DNA of 31,380 nucleotides from Eubacteriaceae bacterium (GTDB lineage: Bacteria; Bacillota; Clostridia; Eubacteriales; Anaerofustaceae): assembly GCA_017613995.1 (NCBI GenBank), contig JAGACT010000100.1, forward strand, positions 1 to 31,380, in the 5' to 3' direction. The notes below the pieces were generated by a model. That model did no database searches. It worked only from the letters and a program-made list of their open reading frames with translations, and was not told the origin of the DNA. Positions 1 to 6,938 of the stretch are shown piece after piece. Every line of letters starts with the position of its first letter. Position 1 is the first letter of the stretch. Position numbers and translations under genes: made by a program.

Positions 1-127
1 CCTGGCGGGCCAGGTTAATGGCACAACGGGATACGAAGAGGCTGCTGCTCAAGGACTTATGGCTGGAATCAACGCGCATCGGAAGCTGCGGGATGAACTG
101 AGCGGGCGTGCCATGGAGGCGGCATAG
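1..127 (+). pseudogene. mnmG: MnmG (GidA) fragment, truncated at its 3' side
   Basis: Reading from base 2, the open frame encodes GQVNGTTGYEEAAAQG followed by LMAGINAHRKLR. This is the highly conserved FAD-domain segment of MnmG, the FAD enzyme that with MnmE modifies U34 of certain tRNAs. In intact MnmG, roughly 200 or more residues follow, including the conserved region for tRNA and MnmE contact. Here the frame runs only another dozen unrelated residues (ending GRAMEAA) and stops with TAG at 125-127. The 5' part lies outside the window. The last MnmG-like codon is near position 91. The opposing macro-domain gene loses its family similarity at about the same place, so this looks like a recombination or assembly junction rather than a functional short MnmG. 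Identity of the fragment is firm; its status (pseudogene or artefact) is inferred. Confidence 0.8.
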
Positions 128-645
128 TGACCGTCGATATATTCCCGTATGTCCCCCATCAGTTCCCTGCTGAGTTCGAAGCTCTCAGTGTCGAACACCA
201 CCAGCAGGACGTCCATGTCATGCTCCGAAAGGAATGCTCCTATCTCCTCGTTCGCGATCTGAAGGGCCTGCTGCTTCGGGTAGCCGAAGGTGCCGCTGCC
301 CAGAAGGGGAAACGCGATGCTCTCGAGCTCCAGCTCGCCGGCAAGACCGAGACAGCTGCGGTAGCAGCTCCTCAGCAGGAGCTCTTCCCCGTGGAGGCCG
401 TCGGAATATACCGGGGCCACTGTATGTATGACGCGCTGGCAGGGAAGATCCCCGGCGAAACCTGCAGCCGCAGTCCCGGTGGGGAGGGGCGCCAGGGCCC
501 TGCTCATCAGGACGTAGCCTTCTCCGGCAGCTTGCGCAATGGCGAGGCTGGTGCCTCCGCTCATGGACAGCTCGCTGTCATCCGGAGATACCATCGCGCC
601 GCAGGTCACTTTTACTATATCGTTTCTTATTATTGAAAACGGCAT
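49..645 (-). CDS. Macro-domain protein, C-terminally truncated, degenerate ADP-ribose loop
   Basis: The 198-residue product begins PFSIIRNDIVKVTCGAMV, the start typical of bacterial macro domains that bind ADP-ribose or its derivatives. Family features visible are GGTSLAIAQAAG (about residues 30-42), HTVAPVYSDG (about 74-83), SIAFPLLGSGTFGYP (about 108-123) and ESFELS near 153. The usual VNAAN/VNTAN loop is replaced by VSPDD, so the asparagines associated with deacetylase or hydrolase activity are missing; binding without catalysis is possible. Firmicute relatives starting this way usually carry a long helical C-terminal extension after the YIDxHY motif. Here that motif occurs at about 169-174 and the remaining residues read antisense across the mnmG fragment, so the tail is probably not native. 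The gene starts 17 bp after galK on the same strand with GGAAAGGA upstream, suggesting co-transcription. Macro-domain assignment is confident; function is not. Confidence 0.8.
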   Translation of the reverse strand: MPFSIIRNDIVKVTCGAMVSPDDSELSMSGGTSLAIAQAAGEGYVLMSRALAPLPTGTAAAGFAGDLPCQRVIHTVAPVYSDGLHGEELLLRSCYRSCLGLAGELELESIAFPLLGSGTFGYPKQQALQIANEEIGAFLSEHDMDVLLVVFDTESFELSRELMGDIREYIDGHYAASMARPLSSSRSFRCALIPAISP

Positions 646-662
646 TGCGTGTCCTTTCCGTG

Positions 663-1898
663 TCAGAAGAGCCTGAAGACCCCGTGCTTTCTTATGCGGT
701 ACACCCGGGCGCTGCCTTCGCCGAAGAGGCCGTTCATCTCACGGATGAAGTCGTCCCGATCCCCGGTCGGAACAAGGCAGGCGATCGTACCGGCGAAGCC
801 TCCTCCGTGGACCCTGGCGCTGCCCCGTCCGTTCAGAAGCTTTTTCGCGTACATGAGGGCGACACCCAGGCTCTGGGATGCGGGGGACGCGGCCGGATAT
901 ATATTCTGAAGGTACAGGCTGGAGGACATCCCGCTTTCGTTCAGCAGGGCCAGAAAGCCGTCGAAATCATCGTTTTTCAGGCAGTCCAGGGCCTTCGCAG
1001 GCCTCTGATCCTCCTCGAAGAAGTGATGGCTTCGAAGGACTGCCCTGTCCCCGAACTCACGCCTGAGCTGGGGAAGCGCTCCGTAGAAGTCGGAGGGATC
1101 CACTTCCCGGAGAGCGGCCCTGCCGAAGTATCCCGCAACCGCGTACATCTCCCGGGTGATGGCCGCATAGTCGTCCGTCAGGTCGGCGTGGGAGGCTCCT
1201 GCGTTGGTGATCACGAGACTGTGCCCGTAGTGTTCGAAATCCGTTCTGAGGGCCTCATAGGAGGGGGAGAGGGATTCTCTGAAGTCTATGAAGCTGATCC
1301 CGCCCAGGGCGCTGGCCAGCTGGTCCTCCAGTCCGCAGGGCTTCATGAAGTAATTGTTCTCGCTGTACCGGGAGATGAGAGCCGTGTCCACCTCGCTCAC
1401 GCATCCGTCGTTGAACAGATGGCTGAAGATCCCGACGATGAGGTTCTCGAAGGCGGCGCTGGAGGACAGCCCGCTGCCCACGTCCACGCGGCTTTCCATA
1501 ACGGCGTCGAATCCCGCCGCGCGCAGTCCCTTTGAGCGGAGGGCATCCGCTATGCCCCTCACCAGGGCCGCGGAGGTGTAGGCCTCGGTCTCAACGACGG
1601 AGGTGTCGGATATGTCAAGGCTGAATCCCGCGAAGCCGGAGGAATAGACGGTAACGCGTCCGTCGTCCCTGGGGGATGCGGCGGCCATTATGTCGGAATC
1701 GATGGCTGCTGCGACGACCCGTCCGTTCTGGTGGTCGGTGTGGTTCCCTATGATCTCGCTGCGTCCCGGCGCGGTGATCAGCGAGGCGGGGGCGCTTTGG
1801 AAGTGTCTTTCGAATTCCCGGATCAGTTCCTCTGCCCTCTCCATCTGGGGGGCCCAGTCTTCTGCGTAAAGCAGCTCGAATCTTTCTTTCTCAGGCAT
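663..1898 (-). CDS. galK: Galactokinase
   Basis: This GHMP-family sugar kinase (411 residues) would phosphorylate galactose to galactose-1-phosphate with ATP in the cytosol, the first committed step of the Leloir pathway. All three family signatures are present: APGRSEIIGNHTDHQNG (residues 43-59, galactokinase signature), the ATP-binding VGSGLSSSAA (140-149), and GGGFAGTIACLV (365-376). GLEDQ at 189-193 carries the aspartate equivalent to the catalytic base in GLMDQ of other galactokinases. Length is close to the usual 380-420. A GGAAAGGA ribosome site lies about 11 bases before the ATG. No galT, galE or sugar transporter is nearby, so the rest of the pathway must be encoded elsewhere. Its macro-domain neighbour follows after 17 bp. 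The somewhat divergent first signature (GNHTDH instead of GEHTDY) leaves room for a related sugar substrate. Confidence 0.9.
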   Translation of the reverse strand: MPEKERFELLYAEDWAPQMERAEELIREFERHFQSAPASLITAPGRSEIIGNHTDHQNGRVVAAAIDSDIMAAASPRDDGRVTVYSSGFAGFSLDISDTSVVETEAYTSAALVRGIADALRSKGLRAAGFDAVMESRVDVGSGLSSSAAFENLIVGIFSHLFNDGCVSEVDTALISRYSENNYFMKPCGLEDQLASALGGISFIDFRESLSPSYEALRTDFEHYGHSLVITNAGASHADLTDDYAAITREMYAVAGYFGRAALREVDPSDFYGALPQLRREFGDRAVLRSHHFFEEDQRPAKALDCLKNDDFDGFLALLNESGMSSSLYLQNIYPAASPASQSLGVALMYAKKLLNGRGSARVHGGGFAGTIACLVPTGDRDDFIREMNGLFGEGSARVYRIRKHGVFRLF

Positions 1899-1940
1899 AT
1901 GCGGTCGGTATCCTTTCCGTCACGGTTATTCTGTACCTGT

Positions 1941-1970
1941 ATTATAAGTTAAAGTCCAGTGACAATTCAA
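1941..1970 (-). promoter_or_regulatory. Predicted sigma-A promoter of galK/macro unit
   Basis: On the minus strand TTGAAT (1970-1965), 18 bp spacer and a consensus TATAAT (1946-1941) lie about 43 bp upstream of the galK start codon. The AT-rich segment contrasts with the GC-rich flanks. Confidence 0.65.
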
Positions 1971-2076
1971 GCTTATAACGCAGTTAGCGGGAGAATGGGA
2001 CCGGCTGATGCGGCCCCGGGAGGAGAGGGCTCTTTCAGGTATCGTCAGCTATGTATGCTTGTACTTCGGCGAATTG

Positions 2077-2085
2077 TGTTATACT
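2077..2085 (+). promoter_or_regulatory. Extended -10 promoter for the PIG-L operon
   Basis: TGT-TATACT forms an extended -10 element 55 bp before the PIG-L start. The only -35-like sequence (TTGTAC, 2059-2064) gives a short 15-bp spacer, which fits a promoter relying on the TGn extension. Confidence 0.5.
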
Positions 2086-2139
2086 AGGACAGAAGTAAAG
2101 ATTTAACGCGTCCATTTTCAGGAAAGCAGAGGAATTGAG

Positions 2140-2811
2140 ATGAACATCCTGTTTGTGGTTGCCCATCCGGACGATGAGACTCTCGGAGCAGGGGCAACGA
2201 TACATAAACTGGTCCGCGAGGGACACAGGGTCGCCGTGGCCACCCTGGCAGCCCAGGCTGCGGCCAGGTCGAACATATCCGATACGCTGCAGGCGGACCA
2301 GATGAAGGCCTTCGGGATACTCGGTGTGGAAAAGTGCTACAACGGAGATTTCCCCAACATACAGATGAACACCGTGCCCCATCTGGAGCTGGTCCAGTTC
2401 ATAGAACACGCCATAGAGGACTGGGGAGCCGAAAGCATATATACCCACCATCCCTCCGATACCAACAACGACCACGTCATGACGAGCTACGCGGCCCAGG
2501 CGGCGTCCCGCCTGTTCCAGAGAAAGACCGGCGTGCCCGGACTCAAGCAGTTTATCTACATGGAAGTCCCGTCATCGACGGAATGGTCCTTTGATTCTTC
2601 TTCGAACCGCTTCTCTCCCAACATGTTCGTGGAGATCGGCAGGAGCGGCGTGGACATCAAGCTGAAGGCTCTGAGCGAGTACACGGGAGTGATGAGGCCC
2701 TATCCCCATCCGAGATCCGAGGAGGCCATAACGGGTCTTGCGGCATACCGGGGAGTACAGGCCGGGTGCAACTACGCGGAGGCCTTCGAATCGGTATTCT
2801 TTAAGACCTGA
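2140..2811 (+). CDS. PIG-L family N-acetyl-sugar deacetylase
   Basis: The 223-residue protein belongs to the LmbE/PIG-L family, zinc-dependent enzymes that remove acetyl groups from N-acetylglucosamine-type residues on lipid or small-molecule carriers. The N-terminal zinc and catalytic motif AHPDDE is at residues 8-13, and the second metal motif HHPSDTNNDH is at 103-112. There is no signal peptide or membrane segment, so it should act in the cytosol. AGAGGAA upstream supports the start. It opens a run of seven same-strand genes; the next two encode a phosphoglycosyl transferase and a formyltransferase, which suggests that its substrate is an N-acetylated sugar on a nucleotide or polyprenyl carrier that is then N-formylated. 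That pathway role is inference. Members of this family also occur in bacillithiol and mycothiol synthesis, but no partner genes for those are present. Confidence 0.88.
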   Translation: MNILFVVAHPDDETLGAGATIHKLVREGHRVAVATLAAQAAARSNISDTLQADQMKAFGILGVEKCYNGDFPNIQMNTVPHLELVQFIEHAIEDWGAESIYTHHPSDTNNDHVMTSYAAQAASRLFQRKTGVPGLKQFIYMEVPSSTEWSFDSSSNRFSPNMFVEIGRSGVDIKLKALSEYTGVMRPYPHPRSEEAITGLAAYRGVQAGCNYAEAFESVFFKT

Positions 2812-2818
2812 GGATAAG

Positions 2819-3487
2819 ATGAAGGACAATGCTGTGTACAGTGCAGTAAAAAGGATATTTGATATGCTGGCCGCCACGGCGGCCCTTGTGGTGCTGCTTC
2901 CCGTGGGCATCTTCGCCGCGGCGGGGATACTCATCTCCGATCCCGGACCGGTCTTCTATCTGGCCGACAGGGTGGGAAAGGACGGCAGGCACTTCCGTAT
3001 GTACAAGTTCCGTTCCATGAGGGTTGACAACAATGCGGACGAAAAGAGCCTAAGGCCCGATCAGGACCGCATTTTCCCCTTCGGGGCCATGCTCAGGGAC
3101 ACCAAGATCGACGAACTGCCCCAGCTGATCAACATCGTCGCGGGGGACATGAGCGTCATAGGCCCCCGTCCCGCCAGCAGCGACCAGGTTGACATCACCA
3201 GGGCGGGAAAGTACAGGGCCGTGGAGGTCCTGAGACCCGGTCTGTCCGGGCCCTCCGCGCTGTACGACTATATTTACGGCGACGGCATAACCGACGAGGC
3301 GGAATACGAAAGGCTGGTCCTCCCGACAAGGCTGGACCTGGACCTGTACTATCTCGAAAAGCGCGGCATCATCTTCGACGCGAAGATGATCTGGTGGACG
3401 GTCCTGTCGATCCTCTGCAGGGGAAGACGGGAGAGAATGCTCGAAGAACTCAGGCAGTGGGCCGCCACGGTGAAGGAGGAGCCATGA
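2819..3487 (+). CDS. Short monotopic phosphoglycosyl transferase (PglC/WbaP-type bacterial sugar transferase)
   Basis: This 222-residue enzyme would move a sugar-1-phosphate from a UDP-sugar to undecaprenyl phosphate, the initiating step of a glycan assembled on the membrane. The start at 2819 is chosen because AGG lies 5 bases before it and the family begins with KRIFDMLAA; the longer upstream frame overlaps the deacetylase gene. Residues 15-42 form the single hydrophobic re-entrant segment. KFRSMRVD (63-70) and the block TKIDELPQL with GDMSVIGPRP (95-118) are family hallmarks; Asp98-Glu99 is the catalytic DE dyad. Size matches the minimal PglC-like class without an N-terminal multi-span domain. 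The stop overlaps the next start (ATGA), implying translational coupling with the formyltransferase. The sugar transferred is unknown. Confidence 0.9.
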   Translation: MKDNAVYSAVKRIFDMLAATAALVVLLPVGIFAAAGILISDPGPVFYLADRVGKDGRHFRMYKFRSMRVDNNADEKSLRPDQDRIFPFGAMLRDTKIDELPQLINIVAGDMSVIGPRPASSDQVDITRAGKYRAVEVLRPGLSGPSALYDYIYGDGITDEAEYERLVLPTRLDLDLYYLEKRGIIFDAKMIWWTVLSILCRGRRERMLEELRQWAATVKEEP

Positions 3488-4272
3488 GCGAAAAACTCAG
3501 AGTTGTCGTCATGACGCAGAACGACAGATTTTTTATACCCCAAAACATAAGGAAGGCTTCGGAGGTATGCGATATCCTGGAGATAGTCGAGGTGGACTCG
3601 AAATACGCTCTGGACAACCAGCTGGGCAACTATCTGAAATGGTTCGGGTTTTTCCAGTGCGCCAGAATGGGCGTGGTGACGATAGTCAGGGAGATCGAAA
3701 AGTATCTGGACCGTCTTTTCGGGTACCGCCTTTTTCACGGTTACTGTTCCGTCAGGGACGTGGCCGCATCATGCGGTATTCCCCACAGGGTCATAGAGGA
3801 CAGCAATGACAGTGAATTCGTGAGCCACGTCAGGGAACTGGCTCCGGACCTTGTCATATCCTATTCGGCTCCCCAGGTGATAGAGGAGGAGCTGCTCGGG
3901 ATCCCCCGCTGCGGGGTGATAAACGTACACGGCTCGCTGCTGCCGGATTTCCGCGGATGCCTTCCCTCCTTCTGGTACCTTTACTGCGGCGAGAAGCTGG
4001 GCGGAGCGACCGTTCATTTCATGAGCGGAAAGATCGACGACGGCGACATTATAGAACAGGAAAGCGTGGATATCTCCGACTGCCGCTCGATGTTCCAGCT
4101 GATAAGAAAGACGAAGCTGCTGGGAGGGGAGCTGATGGTGAAGGCCATTGAGGATATCGGCGCGGGCACCGTCGTCAGACGCACGAACGATACCGAAAAG
4201 GGCAGATACTTCACATGGCCCACCACGGAACAGGCCCGGGAGTTCAGGGCAAAAGGCAGGAGGCTGATCTGA
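3484..4272 (+). CDS. Formyltransferase family protein (probable amino-sugar N-formyltransferase)
   Basis: The 262-residue product has the formyltransferase N-terminal fold shared by Fmt, GART and sugar N-formyltransferases, which use N10-formyl-tetrahydrofolate. The catalytic triad is readable: Asn147 and His149 in INVHGSLLPDFRG, and Asp185 in MSGKIDDGDII. It lacks the OB-fold C-terminal domain of Fmt and the start is placed at 3484 by the 4-bp ATGA overlap with the sugar transferase gene. Following a PIG-L deacetylase and a phosphoglycosyl transferase, the likely acceptor is a freed amino group on a nucleotide- or lipid-linked sugar. This is inference; a methionyl-tRNA formyltransferase role is unlikely given the length and context. 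A short hairpin without U-tract (GGGCG/CGCCC, 4273-4287) follows the stop. Confidence 0.83.
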   Translation: MSEKLRVVVMTQNDRFFIPQNIRKASEVCDILEIVEVDSKYALDNQLGNYLKWFGFFQCARMGVVTIVREIEKYLDRLFGYRLFHGYCSVRDVAASCGIPHRVIEDSNDSEFVSHVRELAPDLVISYSAPQVIEEELLGIPRCGVINVHGSLLPDFRGCLPSFWYLYCGEKLGGATVHFMSGKIDDGDIIEQESVDISDCRSMFQLIRKTKLLGGELMVKAIEDIGAGTVVRRTNDTEKGRYFTWPTTEQAREFRAKGRRLI

Positions 4273-4308
4273 GGGCGCATGACGCCCGGCAGGCGGAATG
4301 GATAGCAT

Positions 4309-5202
4309 ATGGATGATACTGACAACAGCATGGTTACTGTAAGAGACGCTCTCGAGTACGCCTCAGGGGCTCTCAGGGAGGAAGGCATCGATACCCCGAT
4401 GCTGGACGCCCGGCTGCTCCTGGCCCGGGCCATGGGCAGGGACATGCTCTGGCTGGTGACCCATGAGAACACCTGCCTCACCGACACGGAGGCGGCCAGG
4501 TTCAACCGCAGCATGACCGAAAGACTGGCCCACAGGCCCGTCGCCTACATCACCGGGGTCAAGGAATTCTACGGCCGCAGCTTCAGGGTAACGGAAGGGG
4601 TGCTGATCCCGAGGCCTGACACCGAGACAGCCGTGGAGGCGGTCCTGGAATATGCGGACCGCTATGCGGGCCAGGTGAGGATACTGGATCTGTGCTGCGG
4701 CAGCGGTGCGATAGGTCTTTCCGTCGCCGCGAGCCTGCCCCGGTGCTACGTGACCCTCAGCGACATATCCAGAACCGCCATAGACGTGACGGTGCAGAAC
4801 GCGTCCCTTCTCGGGACTGACAACTGCGAGATAATCCAGAGCGATCTGTTCGAGGACCTTCCTCCCATGAGCTACGACATCATAGTCTCCAACCCTCCCT
4901 ACGTGAGCGGGGACGAGATGGGGACCCTCAGTGCCGAGATACAGCTGTGGGAGCCCAGGGAGGCCCTCTACGGCGGAGTGGACGGCCTCAGCTTCTACAG
5001 GCAGATAATCAGCGAAGCCCCCGGTATGTTTCGAAACAGGGGCACCCTGATCATGGAGATAGGCTTCGATCAGGCCCGGGACGTGGAGAAACTGCTGAAG
5101 GATGCGGGCTATGAGGACATAAGCTTCAAAAACGACCTGGCGGGCATCCCGAGGGTCGTATGTGCCGGGCACTCCGGCGCTTCGAGAGGAGAACTGCTAT
5201 GA
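4309..5202 (+). CDS. prmC: Peptide chain release factor N5-glutamine methyltransferase PrmC/HemK
   Basis: PrmC methylates the glutamine of the GGQ motif in release factors RF1 and RF2 using S-adenosylmethionine. The 297-residue protein has the helical N-terminal release-factor-binding domain (about 1-95, ending in AYITGVKEFYGRSFRV), the invariant LIPRPDTE (99-106), the SAM-binding DLCCGSGAIG (127-136), and the catalytic NPPY at 195-198. Length is slightly above the usual 270-290. Two nearby ATG codons (4309 and 4330) could initiate; the first gives the longer but still family-like product. It lies 36 bp after the formyltransferase gene and overlaps rsmD by 4 bp, so both are probably made from one transcript. 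Confidence 0.94.
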   Translation: MDDTDNSMVTVRDALEYASGALREEGIDTPMLDARLLLARAMGRDMLWLVTHENTCLTDTEAARFNRSMTERLAHRPVAYITGVKEFYGRSFRVTEGVLIPRPDTETAVEAVLEYADRYAGQVRILDLCCGSGAIGLSVAASLPRCYVTLSDISRTAIDVTVQNASLLGTDNCEIIQSDLFEDLPPMSYDIIVSNPPYVSGDEMGTLSAEIQLWEPREALYGGVDGLSFYRQIISEAPGMFRNRGTLIMEIGFDQARDVEKLLKDAGYEDISFKNDLAGIPRVVCAGHSGASRGELL

Positions 5203-5759
5203 GAGTGATCGCGGGAAGATTCAAATACACCCCGCTGATGTCGCCCAAAAACAACGACATAAGGCCCACCACCGACCGCATAAAGGAGGACATCTTCAAC
5301 ATCCTCATGCCCTTCTACAGGACGGACGGAGTGTTTCTGGACCTTTTCTGCGGCACCGGAGCCATAGGCATCGAGGCGGTGAGCAGGGGCTTTGCCATGG
5401 CGGAGCTGGTGGATTCCTCCAGGACGGCCCTGGAGCTGGCCGGAAAAAACGTGGCCAGGACCAGGCACGAGGAGCTTTTCCGCCTGGTGCGCAGCGAGGC
5501 GTCATCTTATCTTGTTGCAACGGCAAACAGGTATGATATAATATTTATGGATGCGCCCTACGATTACGCGGATACCGACAGGCTCTGCGATATCATCGTG
5601 AAAAGGGACCTGCTGAAGGACGGCGGCATCCTCGTGGTGGAACGCTCCAGCAGGGAAAAGCAGCCCGAATGCGCCCTGGAACTGTACAGGGTGAAAAAAT
5701 ATTCCGCCACAGCAGTATACTATTTTGTCAAGCCCCGCAAGGAGGAAGCAGAGGAATGA
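5199..5759 (+). CDS. rsmD: 16S rRNA (guanine966-N2)-methyltransferase RsmD
   Basis: RsmD methylates G966 of 16S rRNA in the assembling 30S subunit. The 186-residue protein starts MRVIAGRFK and contains RPTTDRIKEDIFNIL (22-36), the SAM loop LDLFCGTGAIGIEA (47-60) and the catalytic tetrapeptide at 118-121. That tetrapeptide is DAPY rather than the usual DPPY/DPPF, a proline-to-alanine change at a conserved place. The start at 5199 follows GAGAGGAG and overlaps the prmC stop as ATGA. The rsmD-coaD order is widespread in Bacillota, supporting the assignment. Confidence 0.94.
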   Translation: MRVIAGRFKYTPLMSPKNNDIRPTTDRIKEDIFNILMPFYRTDGVFLDLFCGTGAIGIEAVSRGFAMAELVDSSRTALELAGKNVARTRHEELFRLVRSEASSYLVATANRYDIIFMDAPYDYADTDRLCDIIVKRDLLKDGGILVVERSSREKQPECALELYRVKKYSATAVYYFVKPRKEEAEE

Positions 5760-6250
5760 GTGCATCCGTTTTATACGCAGGAAGTTTCGATCCCGTCACC
5801 AACGGCCACATCGATGTCATAAGAAGGGCGGTCAAGGTCTTCGGAGGAGTCCGGGTGGTGCTTATGGTCAATTCCCAGAAGAACTACCTGTTCGACCTGG
5901 AGGAAAGAGTGGCGCTTCTGAAGGAATCCCTGGGCGGGGACACCGAGAACATCGAGATAGATACGTTCAACGGCCTGCTGGTGGATTACTGCGAACAGAA
6001 CGGCATCTACACCGTGGTCAGGGGACTCAGGGCAATGACGGATTTCGATTATGAATTCCAGATGGCGCTGACCAACAGAAGGCTCAACCGCAAGGTGGAG
6101 AGCGTGATGCTCATCGCCGACGCGAACTATACATATCTTTCCAGCTCCACCGTCAAGGAAGTGGCCCGCTACGGCGGGGACATCAGCTTCATGGTCCCTT
6201 CCTGCGTGGAAAAGAGGATGAAGGAAAAGCATCTCAGCGGCGAGCTGTAG
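5756..6250 (+). CDS. coaD: Phosphopantetheine adenylyltransferase CoaD
   Basis: CoaD transfers AMP from ATP to 4'-phosphopantetheine, giving dephospho-CoA, the penultimate step of coenzyme A synthesis. The 164-residue protein has GSFDPVTNGH (9-18), containing the nucleotidyltransferase TxGH signature, the substrate-binding VVRGLRAMTDFDYE (87-100) and the ATP-binding SSSTVKE (129-135). Length matches the family (about 160). The ATG overlaps the rsmD stop codon (ATGA) with AGGAAG and GAGGA just upstream; a longer upstream frame was rejected because CoaD starts just before the YAGSFDP strand. Confidence 0.96.
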   Translation: MSASVLYAGSFDPVTNGHIDVIRRAVKVFGGVRVVLMVNSQKNYLFDLEERVALLKESLGGDTENIEIDTFNGLLVDYCEQNGIYTVVRGLRAMTDFDYEFQMALTNRRLNRKVESVMLIADANYTYLSSSTVKEVARYGGDISFMVPSCVEKRMKEKHLSGEL

Positions 6251-6277
6251 TTCGCCGCATGCCGATATACGAACAAG

Positions 6278-6309
6278 AAAGGAGAGCTCCTTCGGCGAAC
6301 GCCGGGAGC
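6278..6309 (+). promoter_or_regulatory. Hairpin sequestering the ribosome binding site of the coiled-coil gene
   Basis: An ideal AAAGGAG (6278-6284) lies too far (35 nt) from the ATG at 6320. The nearer GGAG (6305-6308) is the 3' arm of a stem GCTCC(6286-6290)/GGAGC(6305-6309), extended by CGGC/GCCG around a GAAC tetraloop. The CTCC arm could alternatively pair with the upstream GGAG. Two exclusive pairings could tune translation. No U-tract follows, so it is not a usual terminator. Confidence 0.45.
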
Positions 6310-6319
6310 AACAAACAGC

Positions 6320-6838
6320 ATGAAGGTCTATGATATATTGGAAAAGCTGCAGTTCGAGATCGAGAATGCCGCGAGCGTTCCCCTTACGAACAAGGTGATG
6401 ATCGACAAGGACGAGATCCTCGATATGATCGACGATCTCAGGAACGCCATGCCCGAAGACATCAGCCAGGCTCAGAAGATCAAGGAGAGCGAGAACCGCA
6501 TCAAGCTCAAGGCTGCGGAGGAAGCGAAGAACATCCTGGAACAGGCCAAGGAGCACAAGGCCAAGATGATAGACACCTCAACCATCACGAAGAGCGCCTA
6601 CGACGAGGCTGATGCCATTCTCAAGGACGCCAACGCGGAGGTGATCAGAATGAGGCTCAAGAGCATCGATTACGTGTCCGGCATGCTCACCAAGGCCCAG
6701 GAGGACCTCGCCGCAATGATCAAGGTGCTGGATTCCAACAAGAACGAGCTCAGGGAATCTAAGCGCCAGCTGTCCGGCAACCGTCCCGCCAGCACCGGCG
6801 ACGCGAAGAGCGCCCAGAACCAGAACAAACCCCAGTAG
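6320..6838 (+). CDS. Conserved coiled-coil protein (clostridial 'ATPase subunit H-like' family)
   Basis: This 172-residue cytosolic protein has an N-terminal conserved part (LTNKVMIDKDEILDMIDDLR, about 22-41) followed by a long charged helix rich in Ala, Glu and Lys (about 50-145) and a polar Gln/Ser/Asn tail. Similar proteins commonly follow coaD in Clostridia and are often labelled V-type ATPase subunit H-like or simply ATPase; the label reflects coiled-coil similarity, not shown activity. The IDKDEILDMI segment recalls DivIVA/SepIVA-like helical scaffolds, but I cannot assign a function. It has no membrane segment and no Walker motif. It probably ends the transcription unit that starts at the PIG-L gene. 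Confidence 0.75.
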   Translation: MKVYDILEKLQFEIENAASVPLTNKVMIDKDEILDMIDDLRNAMPEDISQAQKIKESENRIKLKAAEEAKNILEQAKEHKAKMIDTSTITKSAYDEADAILKDANAEVIRMRLKSIDYVSGMLTKAQEDLAAMIKVLDSNKNELRESKRQLSGNRPASTGDAKSAQNQNKPQ

Positions 6839-6854
6839 GGCGTGTTATCTCAGC

Positions 6855-6890
6855 GCTGCTGTATCCGTATGCAGCAGCCTGATGTTTTTT
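6855..6890 (+). terminator. Probable weak intrinsic terminator
   Basis: GCTGCTG (6855-6861) and CAGCAGC (6872-6878) form a 7-bp stem; a run of six T (6885-6890) starts 6 bases later, an imperfect spacing. It sits 17 bp after the coiled-coil gene. Confidence 0.5.
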
Positions 6891-6938
6891 CGCACTCGAA
6901 TACGGGAGGTCCCTTCGGGGAGAGTTTGAAACAGAAAA

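Noticed and set aside
127..1535. Long plus-strand frames opposite the macro and galK genes
   Set aside because: They are shadows of well-supported minus-strand genes and lack family resemblance.
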